Assembly (NCBI RefSeq): GCF_036226685.1
Contig: NZ_CP109009.1
Coordinates: forward strand, 1,736,001 to 1,800,000
Reading direction: 5' to 3'
Source: Streptomyces sp. NBC_00690
GTDB taxonomy: Bacteria > Actinomycetota > Actinomycetes > Streptomycetales > Streptomycetaceae
DNA length: 64,000 nucleotides
The position numbers were made by a program, and so were the translations under genes. Shown piece by piece: positions 26,133 to 39,763 of the stretch. The notes under the pieces were generated by a model. That model was not told the DNA's origin. It saw only the letters and a program-made list of their open reading frames with translations, and did no database searches. The stretch's first letter is position 1, and each line of letters begins with the position of its first letter.

Positions 26133-26433
26133 GCCTACGTCACCTCGGATGTCGAACTGTCGGATACGGACCGGTGAGGAACCTCATAGCCCCACACCAG
26201 GCGAGCGACGAGCAACGGAGTTGCACGTTCGCTCTTCGACGGAGACTAGCGGCCAACACCGCTCTCGTCAGCGAGAACAAGCGAAAAGTCCTGGTCAGCA
26301 TCAACCGACCAGGACTTTTGCGACATAACGAGCAGTATTTACGCCAAGATTCCGTCAAGGCGACGCCACGCGGTTCCCCCGACCGTCCGGGCGGGCGACT
26401 GACCCCGATGCGCGATAGTGCACGAAGGGGACA
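26133..26433. other. Intergenic region between pyrF and mihF
   Basis: The 301-base gap contains the pyr operon terminator (26284-26319) and upstream sequence of mihF, including an A/T-richer stretch around 26260-26350. No gene is seen. Confidence 0.6.
26284..26319 (-). terminator. Terminator of the pyr operon
   Basis: AAAAGTCCTGGTC (26284-26296) pairs perfectly with GACCAGGACTTTT (26307-26319) across a ten-base loop. The A and T runs at the ends make it a classical intrinsic terminator in both directions. It lies about 115 bases after pyrF. Confidence 0.85.
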
Positions 26434-27264
26434 TCACGCCCCGATCGCCACCCGTGTCTCGTCGACGAAGCGCTCCGCGGCGGACCGCAGCGCCGCGATG
26501 TCCGGTCCGTACCGAAGTACGCCTCGGCTGACGCTCGGCAGGACGTTGCCCACGGCGTCCCCGAAGACCCGGGGCAGGTCGGCGGGGGTTGCACCCTGCG
26601 CTCCGATGCCGGGGGCGAGCAGCGGCCCGTTGATCGCCAGGTCCACACCGGCGTCGGCCAGGGTCGCACCGACGACGGCGCCGACCGAGCCCAGCGGCCG
26701 GGCGTCGGCGTTCTCCGCGGCCATCCGGTCCAGCATCAACTGAGCGAGGGAACGGCCGTCGGCGGCGGTGGCGCGCTGGACCTCCGCGCCCTCCGGGTTG
26801 GAGGTCAGCGCGAGTACGAAGACACCCGCGCCGGAGGCGGCGGCAGCGTCCAGCGCTGGCCGGAGCGAGCCGAAGCCCAGGTACGGGGACACGGTGAGCG
26901 CATCCGAGAACAGCGGGGAGTCCGGAGTGAGGAACGTCTGTGCGTAGGCGTTCATGGTGGACCCGATGTCACCGCGCTTGGCGTCCATCAGCACCAGGGC
27001 GCCCGCGGACCGCGCCTCCTCGACCGCCTTCTCCAGCACGGCGATGCCGCGGGAGCCGAACCGCTCGAAGAAGGCCGACTGGGGCTTGAGGACGGCGACC
27101 CGGTCGGCCAGCGCCTCCACGGCCGTGCGGGTGAAGCGCTCCAGGCCCGCGACATCGTCGTCGAGACCCCAGTCCTTGAGGAGCGAGGTGTGGGGGTCGA
27201 TGCCGACGCACAGGGGGCCACGGGTGTCCATGGCCGTACGAAGACGCGTACCGAAGGGGGTCAT
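26434..27264 (-). CDS. pyrF: Orotidine 5'-phosphate decarboxylase
   Basis: Last step of UMP synthesis, decarboxylating OMP. The 276-residue protein is of the longer subfamily common in actinobacteria; it carries the catalytic motif LMDAKRGDIGSTM and LTSNPEGAEVQ, and starts [20 protein letters not shown]. The ATG overlaps the pyrD stop as ATGA, indicating coupling. It is the last gene of the operon, before a strong terminator. Confidence 0.95.
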   Translation of the reverse strand: MTPFGTRLRTAMDTRGPLCVGIDPHTSLLKDWGLDDDVAGLERFTRTAVEALADRVAVLKPQSAFFERFGSRGIAVLEKAVEEARSAGALVLMDAKRGDIGSTMNAYAQTFLTPDSPLFSDALTVSPYLGFGSLRPALDAAAASGAGVFVLALTSNPEGAEVQRATAADGRSLAQLMLDRMAAENADARPLGSVGAVVGATLADAGVDLAINGPLLAPGIGAQGATPADLPRVFGDAVGNVLPSVSRGVLRYGPDIAALRSAAERFVDETRVAIGA

Positions 27265-28382
27265 GCGGCGGCCTGCTTCCGGGCGGCGCGGTCACGGGTG
27301 TCGGCGCCGACGGCTTCGGCGAGGCTGGCGTGGGGACTGGCGGCCAGGCGGGCGGCCAGTCCCTTGTGGATGGAGCGGCTCCAGAAGGGGCCCTCGTAGA
27401 TGAACGCGCTGTAGCCCTGGACGAGGGTGGCGCCGGCGAGGATGCGCTGCCAAGCGTCCTCGGCGTTCTCGATGCCTCCCACGCCAACCAGGGTGACCCG
27501 GTCGCCGACCCGCTCGTACAGCCGGCGCAGGACCTCAAGGGAGCGCTCCTTGAGAGGGGCTCCGGAGAGTCCGCCGGTCTCGGCGGTCAGTTCGGCGGCG
27601 GAGCGCAGCCCGTCGCGCGAGATGGTGGTGTTGGTGGCGATGATCCCGTCGAGGCCGAGTTCGACCGCGAGGTCGGCGACGGCGTCCACGTCCTCGTCGG
27701 CGAGGTCCGGGGCGATCTTCACCAGCAGTGGAACCCGACGGTCGGTGACCGTGCGGTCGGCGGCCTCGCGCACCGCGCTGAGCAACGGGCGCAGCGCCTC
27801 GGTCGCCTGGAGGTTGCGCAGCCCCGGCGTGTTGGGCGAGGAGACGTTCACCACGAGGTAGTCGGCGTGACGGGCCAGCCGCTCGGCCGATGTGACGTAG
27901 TCGTCGACCGCTTCGGACTCGGGGACGACCTTGGTCTTGCCGATGTTGACGCCGACGACGGGCTTGAAGACGGGACGTCGCTCGGCGAGTCGCTGGGCGA
28001 CCGCGGCCGAGCCCTCGTTGTTGAAGCCCATGCGGTTGATCAGCGCCCGGTCGGACAACAGCCGGAAGAGGCGCTTCTTGGGGTTGCCGGGCTGGGCCAG
28101 TCCGGTGACCGTGCCGATCTCGATGTGGTCGAAGCCGAGCATGGCCATGCCGTCGATGGCCACGGCGTTCTTGTCGAAGCCCGCCGCGAGGCCGAAGGGG
28201 CCGTGCATCCGCAGCCCGAGGGCCTCGGTGCGCAGCTCCTTGTAGCGGGGGGCGAGGACGGCCGTGAGGTAGGTGCGCAGGACCGGTGTGGCCGCGGCGA
28301 GCCTGATCCAGCGGAAGGCCAGGTGATGGGCCTTCTCCGGGTCCATCCACCGAAAGACGAGGTTGAAGAGCAGCTTGTACAT
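27261..28382 (-). CDS. pyrD: Dihydroorotate dehydrogenase (quinone), class 2
   Basis: Oxidises dihydroorotate to orotate, passing electrons to membrane quinone through FMN. The 373-residue protein has the class 2 N-terminal membrane-contact helices ([20 protein letters not shown]), [17 protein letters not shown] and the catalytic-Ser region [13 protein letters not shown]. Two ATGs are possible. I choose 28382 because GAGGA lies about five bases upstream and homologues begin MYKLLF; the ATG at 28394 has no ribosome site. A hairpin separates it from carB. Confidence 0.95.
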   Translation of the reverse strand: MYKLLFNLVFRWMDPEKAHHLAFRWIRLAAATPVLRTYLTAVLAPRYKELRTEALGLRMHGPFGLAAGFDKNAVAIDGMAMLGFDHIEIGTVTGLAQPGNPKKRLFRLLSDRALINRMGFNNEGSAAVAQRLAERRPVFKPVVGVNIGKTKVVPESEAVDDYVTSAERLARHADYLVVNVSSPNTPGLRNLQATEALRPLLSAVREAADRTVTDRRVPLLVKIAPDLADEDVDAVADLAVELGLDGIIATNTTISRDGLRSAAELTAETGGLSGAPLKERSLEVLRRLYERVGDRVTLVGVGGIENAEDAWQRILAGATLVQGYSAFIYEGPFWSRSIHKGLAARLAASPHASLAEAVGADTRDRAARKQAAA

Positions 28383-28398
28383 GGGGGTCCTCATGGAG

Positions 28399-28429
28399 AG
28401 GGGGACACCGTGTTGATCGGTGTCCCCCT
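28399..28429 (-). terminator. Intercistronic hairpin between carB and pyrD
   Basis: AGGGGGACACCG (28399-28410) pairs perfectly with CGGTGTCCCCCT (28418-28429) around TGTTGAT. It sits inside the operon, 10 bases after the carB stop, so it could partly terminate transcription or protect the upstream mRNA. Confidence 0.6.
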
Positions 28430-28438
28430 GTTCCGCGA

Positions 28439-31739
<3,301 letters not shown>

Positions 31740-31747
<8 letters not shown>

Positions 31748-32876
31748 GCTGGCCCTCCATCAGGGATACGAAGCGGTCGAACAGGTACGCGGCGTCGTGC
31801 GGGCCCGCGGCTGCTTCGGGGTGGTACTGGACGCTGAAGGCGGGCTGGTCGAGCAGCCGGAGACCTTCCACCACGTTGTCATTGAGACATACGTGGGAGA
31901 CCTCGGCACGGCCGTAGGGGGTGTCGGAGACCTTGTCGAGCGGGGCGTCGACGGCGAATCCGTGGTTGTGGGCGGTGACCTCGACCTTGCCGGTGGAACG
32001 GTCCTGCACCGGCTGGTTGATGCCGCGGTGGCCGTACTTCAGCTTGTAGGTGCCGAAGCCGAGTGCACGGCCCAGGAGCTGGTTTCCGAAGCAGATGCCG
32101 AACAGCGGGGTCTTGCGCGCGAGGACGGCCTTGATGACGGTGAGGTCCGCGGTGGCGGGGTCGCCGGGGCCGTTGGAGAGGAACACACCGTCGGGCTGGA
32201 GGGCGTACACCTCCTCGGCGGTGGCGGTGGCGGGCAGGACGTGCACCTCGATGCCGCGTTCGGCCATCCGGTGCGGGGTCATGCCCTTGATGCCGAGGTC
32301 GAGCGCGGCGACGGTGAAGCGCTTGGTGCCGATCGCCGGGACCACATAGCTCTCGGCGGTGGCGACCTCCGCGGAGAGGTTCGCGCCGGTCATCTGGGGC
32401 GATTCCTGTACCCGGGAGAGGAGGGTGGCGTCATCGGCGATCGCACCGCCGGAGAAGATGCCGACCCGCATGGCACCGCGCTCGCGCAGATGGCGGGTGA
32501 GGGCGCGGGTGTCGATGCCGCTGATGCCGACGACACCCTGGGTGGTGAGCTCCTCGTCAAGGGTGCGCCGGGAGCGCCAGTTCGACGGGACGCGGGCGGG
32601 GTCGCGCACGACATAGCCGGCGACCCAGATCCGCTTCGACTCGTCGTCCTCGTCGTTGACACCGGTGTTGCCGATGTGCGGCGCGGTCATGACGACGACC
32701 TGACGGTGGTACGAGGGGTCCGTCAGGGTCTCCTGGTAGCCGGTCATCCCGGTGTTGAAGACCGCCTCGCCGAAGGTCTCCCCCACGGCCCCGTAGGCAC
32801 GGCCGCGGAAGGTGCGGCCGTCCTCCAGGACGAGTACGGCGGGAGCTTGGGCGGCTCCCCTGGTGGAGGTGGTCAT
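31740..32876 (-). CDS. carA: Carbamoyl-phosphate synthase small (glutaminase) subunit
   Basis: Releases ammonia from glutamine for CarB. At 378 residues it has the standard length. The N-terminal CPSase small-chain domain has [20 protein letters not shown]; the class I glutamine amidotransferase domain has the nucleophile motif [17 protein letters not shown] and the His-Glu pair in [15 protein letters not shown] 32876 overlaps the stop of the PH-like gene as ATGA. The open frame continues upstream through that gene but has no domain content there. Confidence 0.97.
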
Positions 32877-33451
32877 CGTGCGCCTTCCGTCGTTTTGATC
32901 AGGTGGTTCAGGGTGGTGACCCACTCGTTGTGTTCGGCCGCCCGCTCGGAGCGGAAACCGGAGTCGATCAGGGTGTCGCCGTGCATCCAGGTGATGACGA
33001 GCAGCCCGCCCTCGGTGAGGACCTTGCCCGCGATGCCCTTGTCCAGACGGGCCTCGCGCAGCGCTTCGCGGGGGACGAAGAAGTCGCTGGCCCCCGGTCG
33101 GAGCACGGTCAGCCCCGCATCGGTCAGGGTGAGCTCGCCCCGGCTGCGAACACCGAGGCCGTGGGCGACGATCCGGTCCAGCCACTGGCCTGCGGTGGTG
33201 GAGCCGTGGTAGCGACCGGTGAGCTCTAGCTGGGCGGGGCCCTGCTGCGCCGGCGCGGTGTGCAGCGGCGGCAGCCCCGACTGGAGACTCCCGCGCCACT
33301 TCCAGCCCTGGCGCATCAGCCAGTAGACGAGGGCGATGAAGACCAGCAGTCCCACGACCCAGCCGATGCGGGCCGCCCAGTCGGTCACCTCCGCGGACTT
33401 CTTCTCCGCGGCGATGCCGATACCGGCTGCGATGGTGGTGATTGATGTCAC
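32873..33451 (-). CDS. Membrane-anchored PH-like protein in the pyr operon, function unknown
   Basis: A 192-residue protein with one membrane segment near the N-terminus (residues about 27-46: [20 protein letters not shown]) and a cytoplasmic C-terminal domain (about 75-190) that looks like a bacterial PH-type fold ([36 protein letters not shown]). A gene of this kind between pyrC and carA is conserved in actinobacteria, including mycobacteria, but its role is not known to me. Its GTG start overlaps the pyrC stop and its stop overlaps the carA start, so it is tightly coupled to pyrimidine synthesis. Confidence 0.85.
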   Translation of the reverse strand: MTSITTIAAGIGIAAEKKSAEVTDWAARIGWVVGLLVFIALVYWLMRQGWKWRGSLQSGLPPLHTAPAQQGPAQLELTGRYHGSTTAGQWLDRIVAHGLGVRSRGELTLTDAGLTVLRPGASDFFVPREALREARLDKGIAGKVLTEGGLLVITWMHGDTLIDSGFRSERAAEHNEWVTTLNHLIKTTEGAR

Positions 33452-34734
33452 GCGAGTTTCCCGTCGACGACCGTTGCCCGGCCCCGCAGGAAGGTGTGGG
33501 TGACGCGTCCCGGCAGCTCACGGCCCTGGTAGGGGGTGTTGCGGCTGCGGGAGGCGAAGCCCGCGGGGTCCACCGTCCCACGGTATGCCGGATCGACGAG
33601 GGTGAGGTTCGCGGGCTCGCCAGCCGAGATGGGACGGCCGTGGCCCTGAAGGCGTCCGATCACCGCGGGGCGGAAGGACATCCGGTCGGCGACCGCCGCC
33701 CAGTCCAGCAGTCCCGTCTCGACCATCGTCTCCTGGACGACGGACAGTGCGGTCTCCAGGCCGACCATGCCCATGGCCGCCGCGCCCCACTCGCAGTCCT
33801 TGTCCTCGTGCGGGTGCGGGGCGTGGTCGGTGGCGACGCAGTCGATGGTGCCGTCGGCCAGCGCCTCGCGCAGCGCCAGTACGTCGGCCTGGGTGCGCAG
33901 CGGCGGGTTCACCTTGTAGACGGGGTCGTAGGTGCGCACCAGCTCATCGGTGAGGAGCAGGTGGTGCGGGGTGACCTCGGCGGTGACGTCCCAGCCCTTG
34001 GACTTGGCCCAGCGGACGATGTCGACGGAGCCTGCCGTCGACAGATGGCAGATGTGGACGCGCGAGCCGACATGGGCGGCGAGGAGGACGTCGCGGGCGA
34101 TGATCGACTCCTCGGCGACGGCGGGCCAGCCGCCGAGTCCGAGTTCGGCGGAGACGACGCCCTCGTTCATCTGGGCGCCCTCGGTGAGTCGGGGCTCCTG
34201 GGCGTGCTGGGCGATGACTCCGTCGAACGCCTTCACGTACTCCAGGGCGCGCCGCATGATCACGGCGTCGTCGACGCACTTGCCGTCGTCGGAGAAGACC
34301 TTCACCCCGGCTGCGGAGTCGTGCATGGCCCCGAGCTCGGCGAGCTGCTTGCCCTCCAGGCCCACGGTGACCGCGCCGACGGGCTGTACGTCGCAGTAGC
34401 CGGACTCCTTGCCGAGCCGGTAGACCTGCTCGACCACGCCTGCGGTGTCGGCGACGGGGAACGTGTTGGCCATGGCGTGGACGGCGGTGAAGCCGCCGAT
34501 GGCCGCCGCGCGGGTGCCGGTGAGAACCGTCTCGGAGTCCTCGCGGCCGGGCTCCCGCAGATGGGTGTGGAGGTCCACGAGGCCGGGGAGCAGGACGCGG
34601 CCTTCCGCTTCGATGACGGTCGCATCGCCGGCTTCGATCGAGTCGGCGACCTCGGCGATGGTCTCGCCGTCGATCAGCACGTCCTGCGACTCGCCGCCGA
34701 GCACCTTCGCACCGCGAATAAGGATCTTGCTCAT
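33448..34734 (-). CDS. pyrC: Dihydroorotase
   Basis: Cyclises carbamoyl aspartate to dihydroorotate. The 428-residue amidohydrolase (class I type) has the metal motif [18 protein letters not shown], further metal histidines in [14 protein letters not shown] and [10 protein letters not shown], and the catalytic Asp in [14 protein letters not shown]. The start is ATG 34734, two bases after the pyrB stop; the stop overlaps the next gene as GTGA. Fully consistent with an active enzyme. Confidence 0.97.
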   Translation of the reverse strand: MSKILIRGAKVLGGESQDVLIDGETIAEVADSIEAGDATVIEAEGRVLLPGLVDLHTHLREPGREDSETVLTGTRAAAIGGFTAVHAMANTFPVADTAGVVEQVYRLGKESGYCDVQPVGAVTVGLEGKQLAELGAMHDSAAGVKVFSDDGKCVDDAVIMRRALEYVKAFDGVIAQHAQEPRLTEGAQMNEGVVSAELGLGGWPAVAEESIIARDVLLAAHVGSRVHICHLSTAGSVDIVRWAKSKGWDVTAEVTPHHLLLTDELVRTYDPVYKVNPPLRTQADVLALREALADGTIDCVATDHAPHPHEDKDCEWGAAAMGMVGLETALSVVQETMVETGLLDWAAVADRMSFRPAVIGRLQGHGRPISAGEPANLTLVDPAYRGTVDPAGFASRSRNTPYQGRELPGRVTHTFLRGRATVVDGKLA

Positions 34735-34736
34735 CT

Positions 34737-35717
34737 TTACTTGGTCTCCTCGATACGCGAGTGGGTGACGGCGGGCTCGACGCCGCCGAGCAGCAGATAA
34801 AGGACGGCCATCCGGATGGACACGCCGTTGGCGACCTGTTCGACCGCGGTGCAGCGATCGGAGTCGGCGACCTCCGCGGTGATCTCCATGCCGCGGTTCA
34901 TCGGGCCGGGGTGCATCACGATGGAGTGTTCGGGCATGCGGGCCATGCGCTCGCCGTTGAGGCCGTAGCGGCGCGCGTACTCGCGCTCGGTGGGGAAGAA
35001 GGCTGCGTTCATCCGCTCCCGCTGCACCCTCAGCATCATCACGGCGTCGGACTTGGGGAGCACCCGGTCGAGGTCGTAGCTGATCTCGCAGGGCCAGCTC
35101 TCGACGCCGACGGGCACCAGGGTCGGCGGGGCGACCAGGGTGACTTCCGCGCCCAGGGTGTTCAGCAGCAGCACGTTGGAGCGGGCGACCCGGCTGTGCA
35201 GGACGTCGCCCACGATCGTGATGCGGCGGCCGGAGAGGTCCTGACCGAGTCCGATGTCCCGACCGACCAGCCGTCGGCGCATGGTGAACGCGTCCAGCAG
35301 GGCCTGGGTCGGGTGCTCGTGGGTGCCGTCGCCCGCGTTGACGACTGCGCCGTCGATCCAGCCGGAGTTCGCCAACCGGTAAGGGGCGCCGGAGGCGTGG
35401 TGGCGGATGACCACGGCGTCCGCGCCCATCGCCTCCAGGGTCAGTGCGGTGTCCTTCAGGGATTCGCCCTTGGAGACCGACGAGCCCTTGGCGGAGAAGT
35501 TGATCACGTCGGCGGAGAGTCGCTTCGCGGCGGCTTCGAAGGAGATGCGGGTCCGGGTCGAGTCCTCGAAGAAGAGGTTGACGACGGTACGGCCGCGCAG
35601 GGTGGGCAGCTTCTTGATCGGCCGATCGGCGACCCGGGCCATCTCCTCGGCGGTGTCGAGGAGGAGGACGGCGTCATCGCGGGTGAGGTCGGCGGCCGAG
35701 ATGAGGTGATGCTTCAT
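34737..35717 (-). CDS. pyrB: Aspartate carbamoyltransferase catalytic subunit
   Basis: First committed step of pyrimidine synthesis, joining carbamoyl phosphate and aspartate. The 326-residue protein has the carbamoyl-phosphate loop [13 protein letters not shown], the loop residues [11 protein letters not shown] and the aspartate-domain [14 protein letters not shown] 35717 ([17 protein letters not shown]) is preceded by GGAG. No regulatory PyrI chain is present, as usual in actinobacteria. A 159-base gap separates it from pyrR, longer than other gaps in the operon, so an internal promoter is possible. Confidence 0.97.
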   Translation of the reverse strand: MKHHLISAADLTRDDAVLLLDTAEEMARVADRPIKKLPTLRGRTVVNLFFEDSTRTRISFEAAAKRLSADVINFSAKGSSVSKGESLKDTALTLEAMGADAVVIRHHASGAPYRLANSGWIDGAVVNAGDGTHEHPTQALLDAFTMRRRLVGRDIGLGQDLSGRRITIVGDVLHSRVARSNVLLLNTLGAEVTLVAPPTLVPVGVESWPCEISYDLDRVLPKSDAVMMLRVQRERMNAAFFPTEREYARRYGLNGERMARMPEHSIVMHPGPMNRGMEITAEVADSDRCTAVEQVANGVSIRMAVLYLLLGGVEPAVTHSRIEETK

Positions 35718-35876
35718 CTGTGCTCCGGTGTGTCGGCGGTGGGTGCGGGTGCTCGCGGGGGTCACCCGCGGTGCCTGGACCCCGCAGGCCCTCGGCGCTG
35801 CTGGACGTGCGGGTGTGCGACCCCACCGGTCGGTGTCGGTGGGGTGCGGAGCTCGACGGGGTTCGTGGACGTGGGA

Positions 35877-36530
<654 letters not shown>

Positions 36531-36713
36531 AGGACGTCGAAATTGCGCTACCCACGGTATCAGGGCCCTGCGGGTACCCGGTCAGCGGGCTGCCAACCCC
36601 CGGAAGGCAGCCCCGGAGGCGCGGGGCGAGCCGGTATAGGGGACCCTGGGACCAGGTCGGTCCCGATCATGACAACAGACCGGTCCGGACCCATTCGGCT
36701 TGACGCATCCAAG

Positions 36714-36741
36714 TAACGCTGCGTAACCTCACAGTGAGTTA
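36714..36741. promoter_or_regulatory. Two tandem BldD-type operators upstream of bldD
   Basis: TAACGCTGCGTAA (36714-36726) and TCACAGTGAGTTA (36729-36741) both fit the BldD consensus TNAC-N5-GTNA. They end 23 bases before the bldD start codon, over its promoter, as expected for autorepression. They also lie in the region shared with pyrR. Confidence 0.8.
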
Positions 36742-36764
36742 CCAGACTTCGTCCGGGGAGCTAT

Positions 36765-37265
36765 ATGTCCAGCGAATACGCAAAGCAGCTCGGGGCCAAG
36801 CTCCGTGCCATCCGCACCCAGCAGGGCCTGTCCCTCCACGGCGTGGAAGAGAAGTCCCAGGGCCGCTGGAAGGCCGTGGTCGTCGGTTCGTACGAGCGTG
36901 GCGACCGCGCCGTGACCGTGCAGCGCCTGGCCGAGCTGGCTGACTTCTACGGCGTCCCGGTGCAGGAGCTGCTTCCCGGGACCACGCCCGGCGGTGCCGC
37001 CGAGCCGCCGCCGAAGCTGGTGCTGGACCTGGAGCGGCTCGCCCACGTGCCGCAGGAGAAGGCCGGTCCGCTCCAGCGCTACGCCGCCACGATCCAGTCC
37101 CAGCGCGGCGACTACAACGGCAAGGTCCTCTCCATCCGACAGGACGACCTGCGCACCCTGGCCGTCATCTACGACCAGTCCCCGTCGGTCCTCACCGAGC
37201 AGCTGATCAGCTGGGGCGTGTTGGACGCGGACGCACGCCGCGCGGTCAGTCACGAGGACAGCTGA
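36765..37265 (+). CDS. bldD: Developmental master regulator BldD
   Basis: Represses sporulation genes during vegetative growth when bound to a c-di-GMP tetramer. The 166-residue protein has an N-terminal HTH_3 DNA-binding domain (about residues 1-75: KLRAIRTQQGLSLHGVEEKS) and a C-terminal domain with the c-di-GMP signature RGD (114-116), eight residues, then RQDD (125-128), exactly as in the characterised Streptomyces proteins. The start is ATG 36765 with GGGGAG upstream. It is divergent from the pyr operon and followed by a strong terminator. Confidence 0.98.
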   Translation: MSSEYAKQLGAKLRAIRTQQGLSLHGVEEKSQGRWKAVVVGSYERGDRAVTVQRLAELADFYGVPVQELLPGTTPGGAAEPPPKLVLDLERLAHVPQEKAGPLQRYAATIQSQRGDYNGKVLSIRQDDLRTLAVIYDQSPSVLTEQLISWGVLDADARRAVSHEDS

Positions 37266-37326
37266 GCCGGCTGCCGGGCTTCCCAGGCTCCCGAGGGGGC
37301 CGCAGCCTCCGAGGAGAAACGTCACA

Positions 37327-37365
37327 TCTCAGGGTGCATCCGTAGACCGCGGATGCACCCTGAGA
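37327..37365 (+). terminator. Terminator after bldD
   Basis: TCTCAGGGTGCATCCG (37327-37342) pairs perfectly with CGGATGCACCCTGAGA (37350-37365) and is followed by CGTTTT. It starts about 60 bases past the bldD stop. Confidence 0.9.
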
Positions 37366-37394
37366 CGTTTTCCGGCCACCCTCGGCCCATGCGT

Positions 37395-37438
37395 CGGGCC
37401 CGGGACGGAAGGCTTTGCAGCTATCCGTCCCGGGCCCG
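37395..37438 (-). terminator. Terminator after nusB
   Basis: CGGGCCCGGGACGGA (37395-37409) pairs perfectly with TCCGTCCCGGGCCCG (37424-37438), 23 bases after the nusB stop; it closes the long leftward cluster. Confidence 0.85.
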
Positions 37439-37461
37439 GGACAACCGGTGTCCGGCCGCGG

Positions 37462-37890
37462 TCAGTCGCGGCGCAGATTCGGCTTGAGCTCCTTGAACCG
37501 ACCCAGCAGGCCGTTCACGAACGACGGGGACTCATCCGTGGAGAACTCCTTGGCGAGCTCCACCGCCTCGTCGATGACCACCGCATCGGGTGTCCCGTCC
37601 ACCCACACCAGTTCATAGGCGCCGAGACGAATGATGTTCCGGTCGACGACCGGCATCCGATCCAGTTCCCAGTCCACGGAGTAGGTGGCGATGAGCTCGT
37701 CGATCCGGTCCGCGTACTCCGCGTACCCCTCGACCAGTTCCATCGTGTACTCGGTGACCGGTGGCTGCCGGGTGTCGGTCCGCGCGTGCCGAATCCAGTC
37801 GGCGAGGACCGTTTGCACGGACGCCCCGCGCTGGTCGGCCTCGAAAAGGATCTGGAAGGCGCGCTTGCGGGCCTTGTTGCGGGCGGCCAC
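37462..37890 (-). CDS. nusB: Transcription antitermination factor NusB
   Basis: RNA-binding partner of NusE (S10) in rRNA antitermination. The 142-residue protein is all-helical and carries the family features MAARNKARKRAFQILFEADQ and VDRNIIRLGAYELVW with AVVIDEAVELAKEFST near the C-terminus. The start is GTG 37890, two bases after the efp stop, so the two are coupled. Last gene of the cluster before a strong terminator. Confidence 0.96.
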   Translation of the reverse strand: MAARNKARKRAFQILFEADQRGASVQTVLADWIRHARTDTRQPPVTEYTMELVEGYAEYADRIDELIATYSVDWELDRMPVVDRNIIRLGAYELVWVDGTPDAVVIDEAVELAKEFSTDESPSFVNGLLGRFKELKPNLRRD

Positions 37891-37892
37891 GG

Positions 37893-38459
37893 TTAGCTGT
37901 TCACCCGGCTGAGGTAGTCGCCGGAGCGGGTGTCGACCTTGATCTTCTCACCGGTGGTGATGAACAGCGGGACCTGGACGGTGTAGCCGGTCACCAACGT
38001 GGCCGGCTTGGTGCCGCCCGTGGAACGGTCGCCCTGGACACCGGGCTCGGTCTCCTGGATGACCAGCTCGACGGCGGCCGGCAGCTCCACGTAGAGCACC
38101 TCGCCCTCGTGCGTGGCGACGGTGGCCTCAAAGCCCTCGATCAGGAAGTTCGCAGCGTCACCGACGGCGGCGCGCGCGACGTGCAGCTGGTCGTAGGTCT
38201 GCATGTCCATGAAGACGAAGTAGTCGCCATCCATGTACGAGAACTGCATATCGCGGCGGTCGACGGTGGCCGTCTCGACCTTCACGCCGGCGTTGAACGT
38301 CTTGTCGACGATCTTGCCGGACAGCACGTTCTTGAGCTTGGTGCGCACAAAGGCCGGGCCCTTGCCGGGCTTGACGTGCTGGAACTCGACGACGGACCAG
38401 AGCTGGCCGTTGTCGAGCTTGAGCACCATGCCGTTCTTGAGGTCGTTCGTGGAAGCCAC
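37893..38459 (-). CDS. efp: Translation elongation factor P
   Basis: Rescues ribosomes stalled on polyproline. The 188-residue protein has three OB-like domains; the tip loop of domain I reads [14 protein letters not shown] with the palindromic PGKGP characteristic of the actinobacterial EF-P subfamily, which is known to work with an unmodified lysine (here Lys33). The start is GTG 38459. It lies downstream of an M24-family gene, a frequent neighbour of efp in bacteria, and upstream of nusB. Confidence 0.97.
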   Translation of the reverse strand: MASTNDLKNGMVLKLDNGQLWSVVEFQHVKPGKGPAFVRTKLKNVLSGKIVDKTFNAGVKVETATVDRRDMQFSYMDGDYFVFMDMQTYDQLHVARAAVGDAANFLIEGFEATVATHEGEVLYVELPAAVELVIQETEPGVQGDRSTGGTKPATLVTGYTVQVPLFITTGEKIKVDTRSGDYLSRVNS

Positions 38460-38509
38460 GGTTGCGGAATCTCCTGGACTGACGCTGGTGGACGACCGCG
38501 AGGCGCGCG

Positions 38510-39622
38510 CTAGAGCGCGAGCAGCTCCTTGGTCGTGATGGTGAGTAGCTCGGGTCCGCCGTCCGCCTCCTGGCGTACGACGAGCGTGTCATCGATCCGG
38601 ACGCCGCCCCGGCCCGGGAGGTGGACCCCCGGTTCGACGGTGACCGGCACGCAAGCGTCCAGTTTACCCATGGCATCAGGAGTCAACTGCGGGTCCTCGT
38701 CGATTTCGAGCCCCACACCGTGCCCGGTCAGGGGTGCGAGGCCCTCTCCATGGCCTGCGGCGGCCAGGATCTGCCGTGCGGCCCGATCCACGTCGCGGCA
38801 CGCCGCACCGGGCGTCAGGGCCTCTCTGGCCCCCCTCTGAGCGGCGAAGACCAGGTCATACAGTTCGATCTGCCAGTCCGCGGGAGAGGTGCCGATGACA
38901 AACGTACGACCGATCTCACAGCGATAGCCACGGTAGTCGGCACCGACGCAGACGGAGAGGAAATCACCCTCCTCGACCCGTCGGTCCGTGGGGCGGTGCC
39001 CACGGCGCCCGGAGTTCGGTCCGGTGGCGACGGACGTGGGGAACGCCGCACCGTCAGCGCCGTGGTCGATGAGACGGCGCTCCAGCTCCAGGGCGAGATG
39101 GCGTTCGGTACGACCCACCAGGATGGACTCCAACAGTTCGCCCAACGCCTGGTCGGTGATCTCGGCGGCGATGCGCAAGGAGGCGATCTCCTCCTCGTCC
39201 TTCACCATCCGCTGCTGCTCGACGGCCATCCCCAGGTCGGCCAGGTGCAGCCGAGGTGCCGCTGCACCGATGGCCCGGTGCCGGGCGACGGTGAGGTGGT
39301 GTTCCTCGACGGCGAGGGTCTCGATCCGGGCGCCGCGGGCCAGCTCGGCGGCTGCCACCGTGAGATCCCCTCCGGACGCAGGCAGGACGGTGAGTCTGAG
39401 CTGTTCGTCGACCCTGTTGTCCCCTGCGTCAGCGGGGGTGCGGGGGCACAGGAGGACGTCTTCGGTGGGTCCGACGAGGAGCACGGCACCGGGGGGCGTG
39501 GCACCCGCGAGGTAGCGCACATTGGTGGGTCGGGAGATGAGGGCGCCGCTGTTGCCGCTGGCCCCACAGCGCTCGCGCAGCCGGTTACGCCGGACCTCGT
39601 GCATCCCAGACGCCTCTGCCAT
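38510..39622 (-). CDS. M24-family aminopeptidase P-like protein with altered metal site
   Basis: A 370-residue protein with an N-terminal creatinase-like domain (1-135) and a pita-bread M24 domain. In active enzymes the five metal ligands are Asp, Asp, His, Glu, Glu. Here the aligned positions, with family-like spacing (11 between the first two, 14 between the last two), are Cys225, Glu236, His301, Glu330 and Asp344. The protein may therefore bind metal differently or have lost peptidase activity. The usual description is Xaa-Pro peptidase. Start ATG 39622 begins before the conserved [10 protein letters not shown]. It precedes efp on the same strand. Confidence 0.88.
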   Translation of the reverse strand: MAEASGMHEVRRNRLRERCGASGNSGALISRPTNVRYLAGATPPGAVLLVGPTEDVLLCPRTPADAGDNRVDEQLRLTVLPASGGDLTVAAAELARGARIETLAVEEHHLTVARHRAIGAAAPRLHLADLGMAVEQQRMVKDEEEIASLRIAAEITDQALGELLESILVGRTERHLALELERRLIDHGADGAAFPTSVATGPNSGRRGHRPTDRRVEEGDFLSVCVGADYRGYRCEIGRTFVIGTSPADWQIELYDLVFAAQRGAREALTPGAACRDVDRAARQILAAAGHGEGLAPLTGHGVGLEIDEDPQLTPDAMGKLDACVPVTVEPGVHLPGRGGVRIDDTLVVRQEADGGPELLTITTKELLAL

Positions 39623-39763
39623 GTTCCGAGCGTACGACCGGGCCGCCGAGACGGCCCGGCCAGTGCGTCCGACCGGGGTCCGGGCACCGCGGGGGGGGCG
39701 ACCCGCCGCCGGATCCTCCCAGGCGTCCGGGCCCTTCGACCGCACGGTGAGTACGGCCGACGA

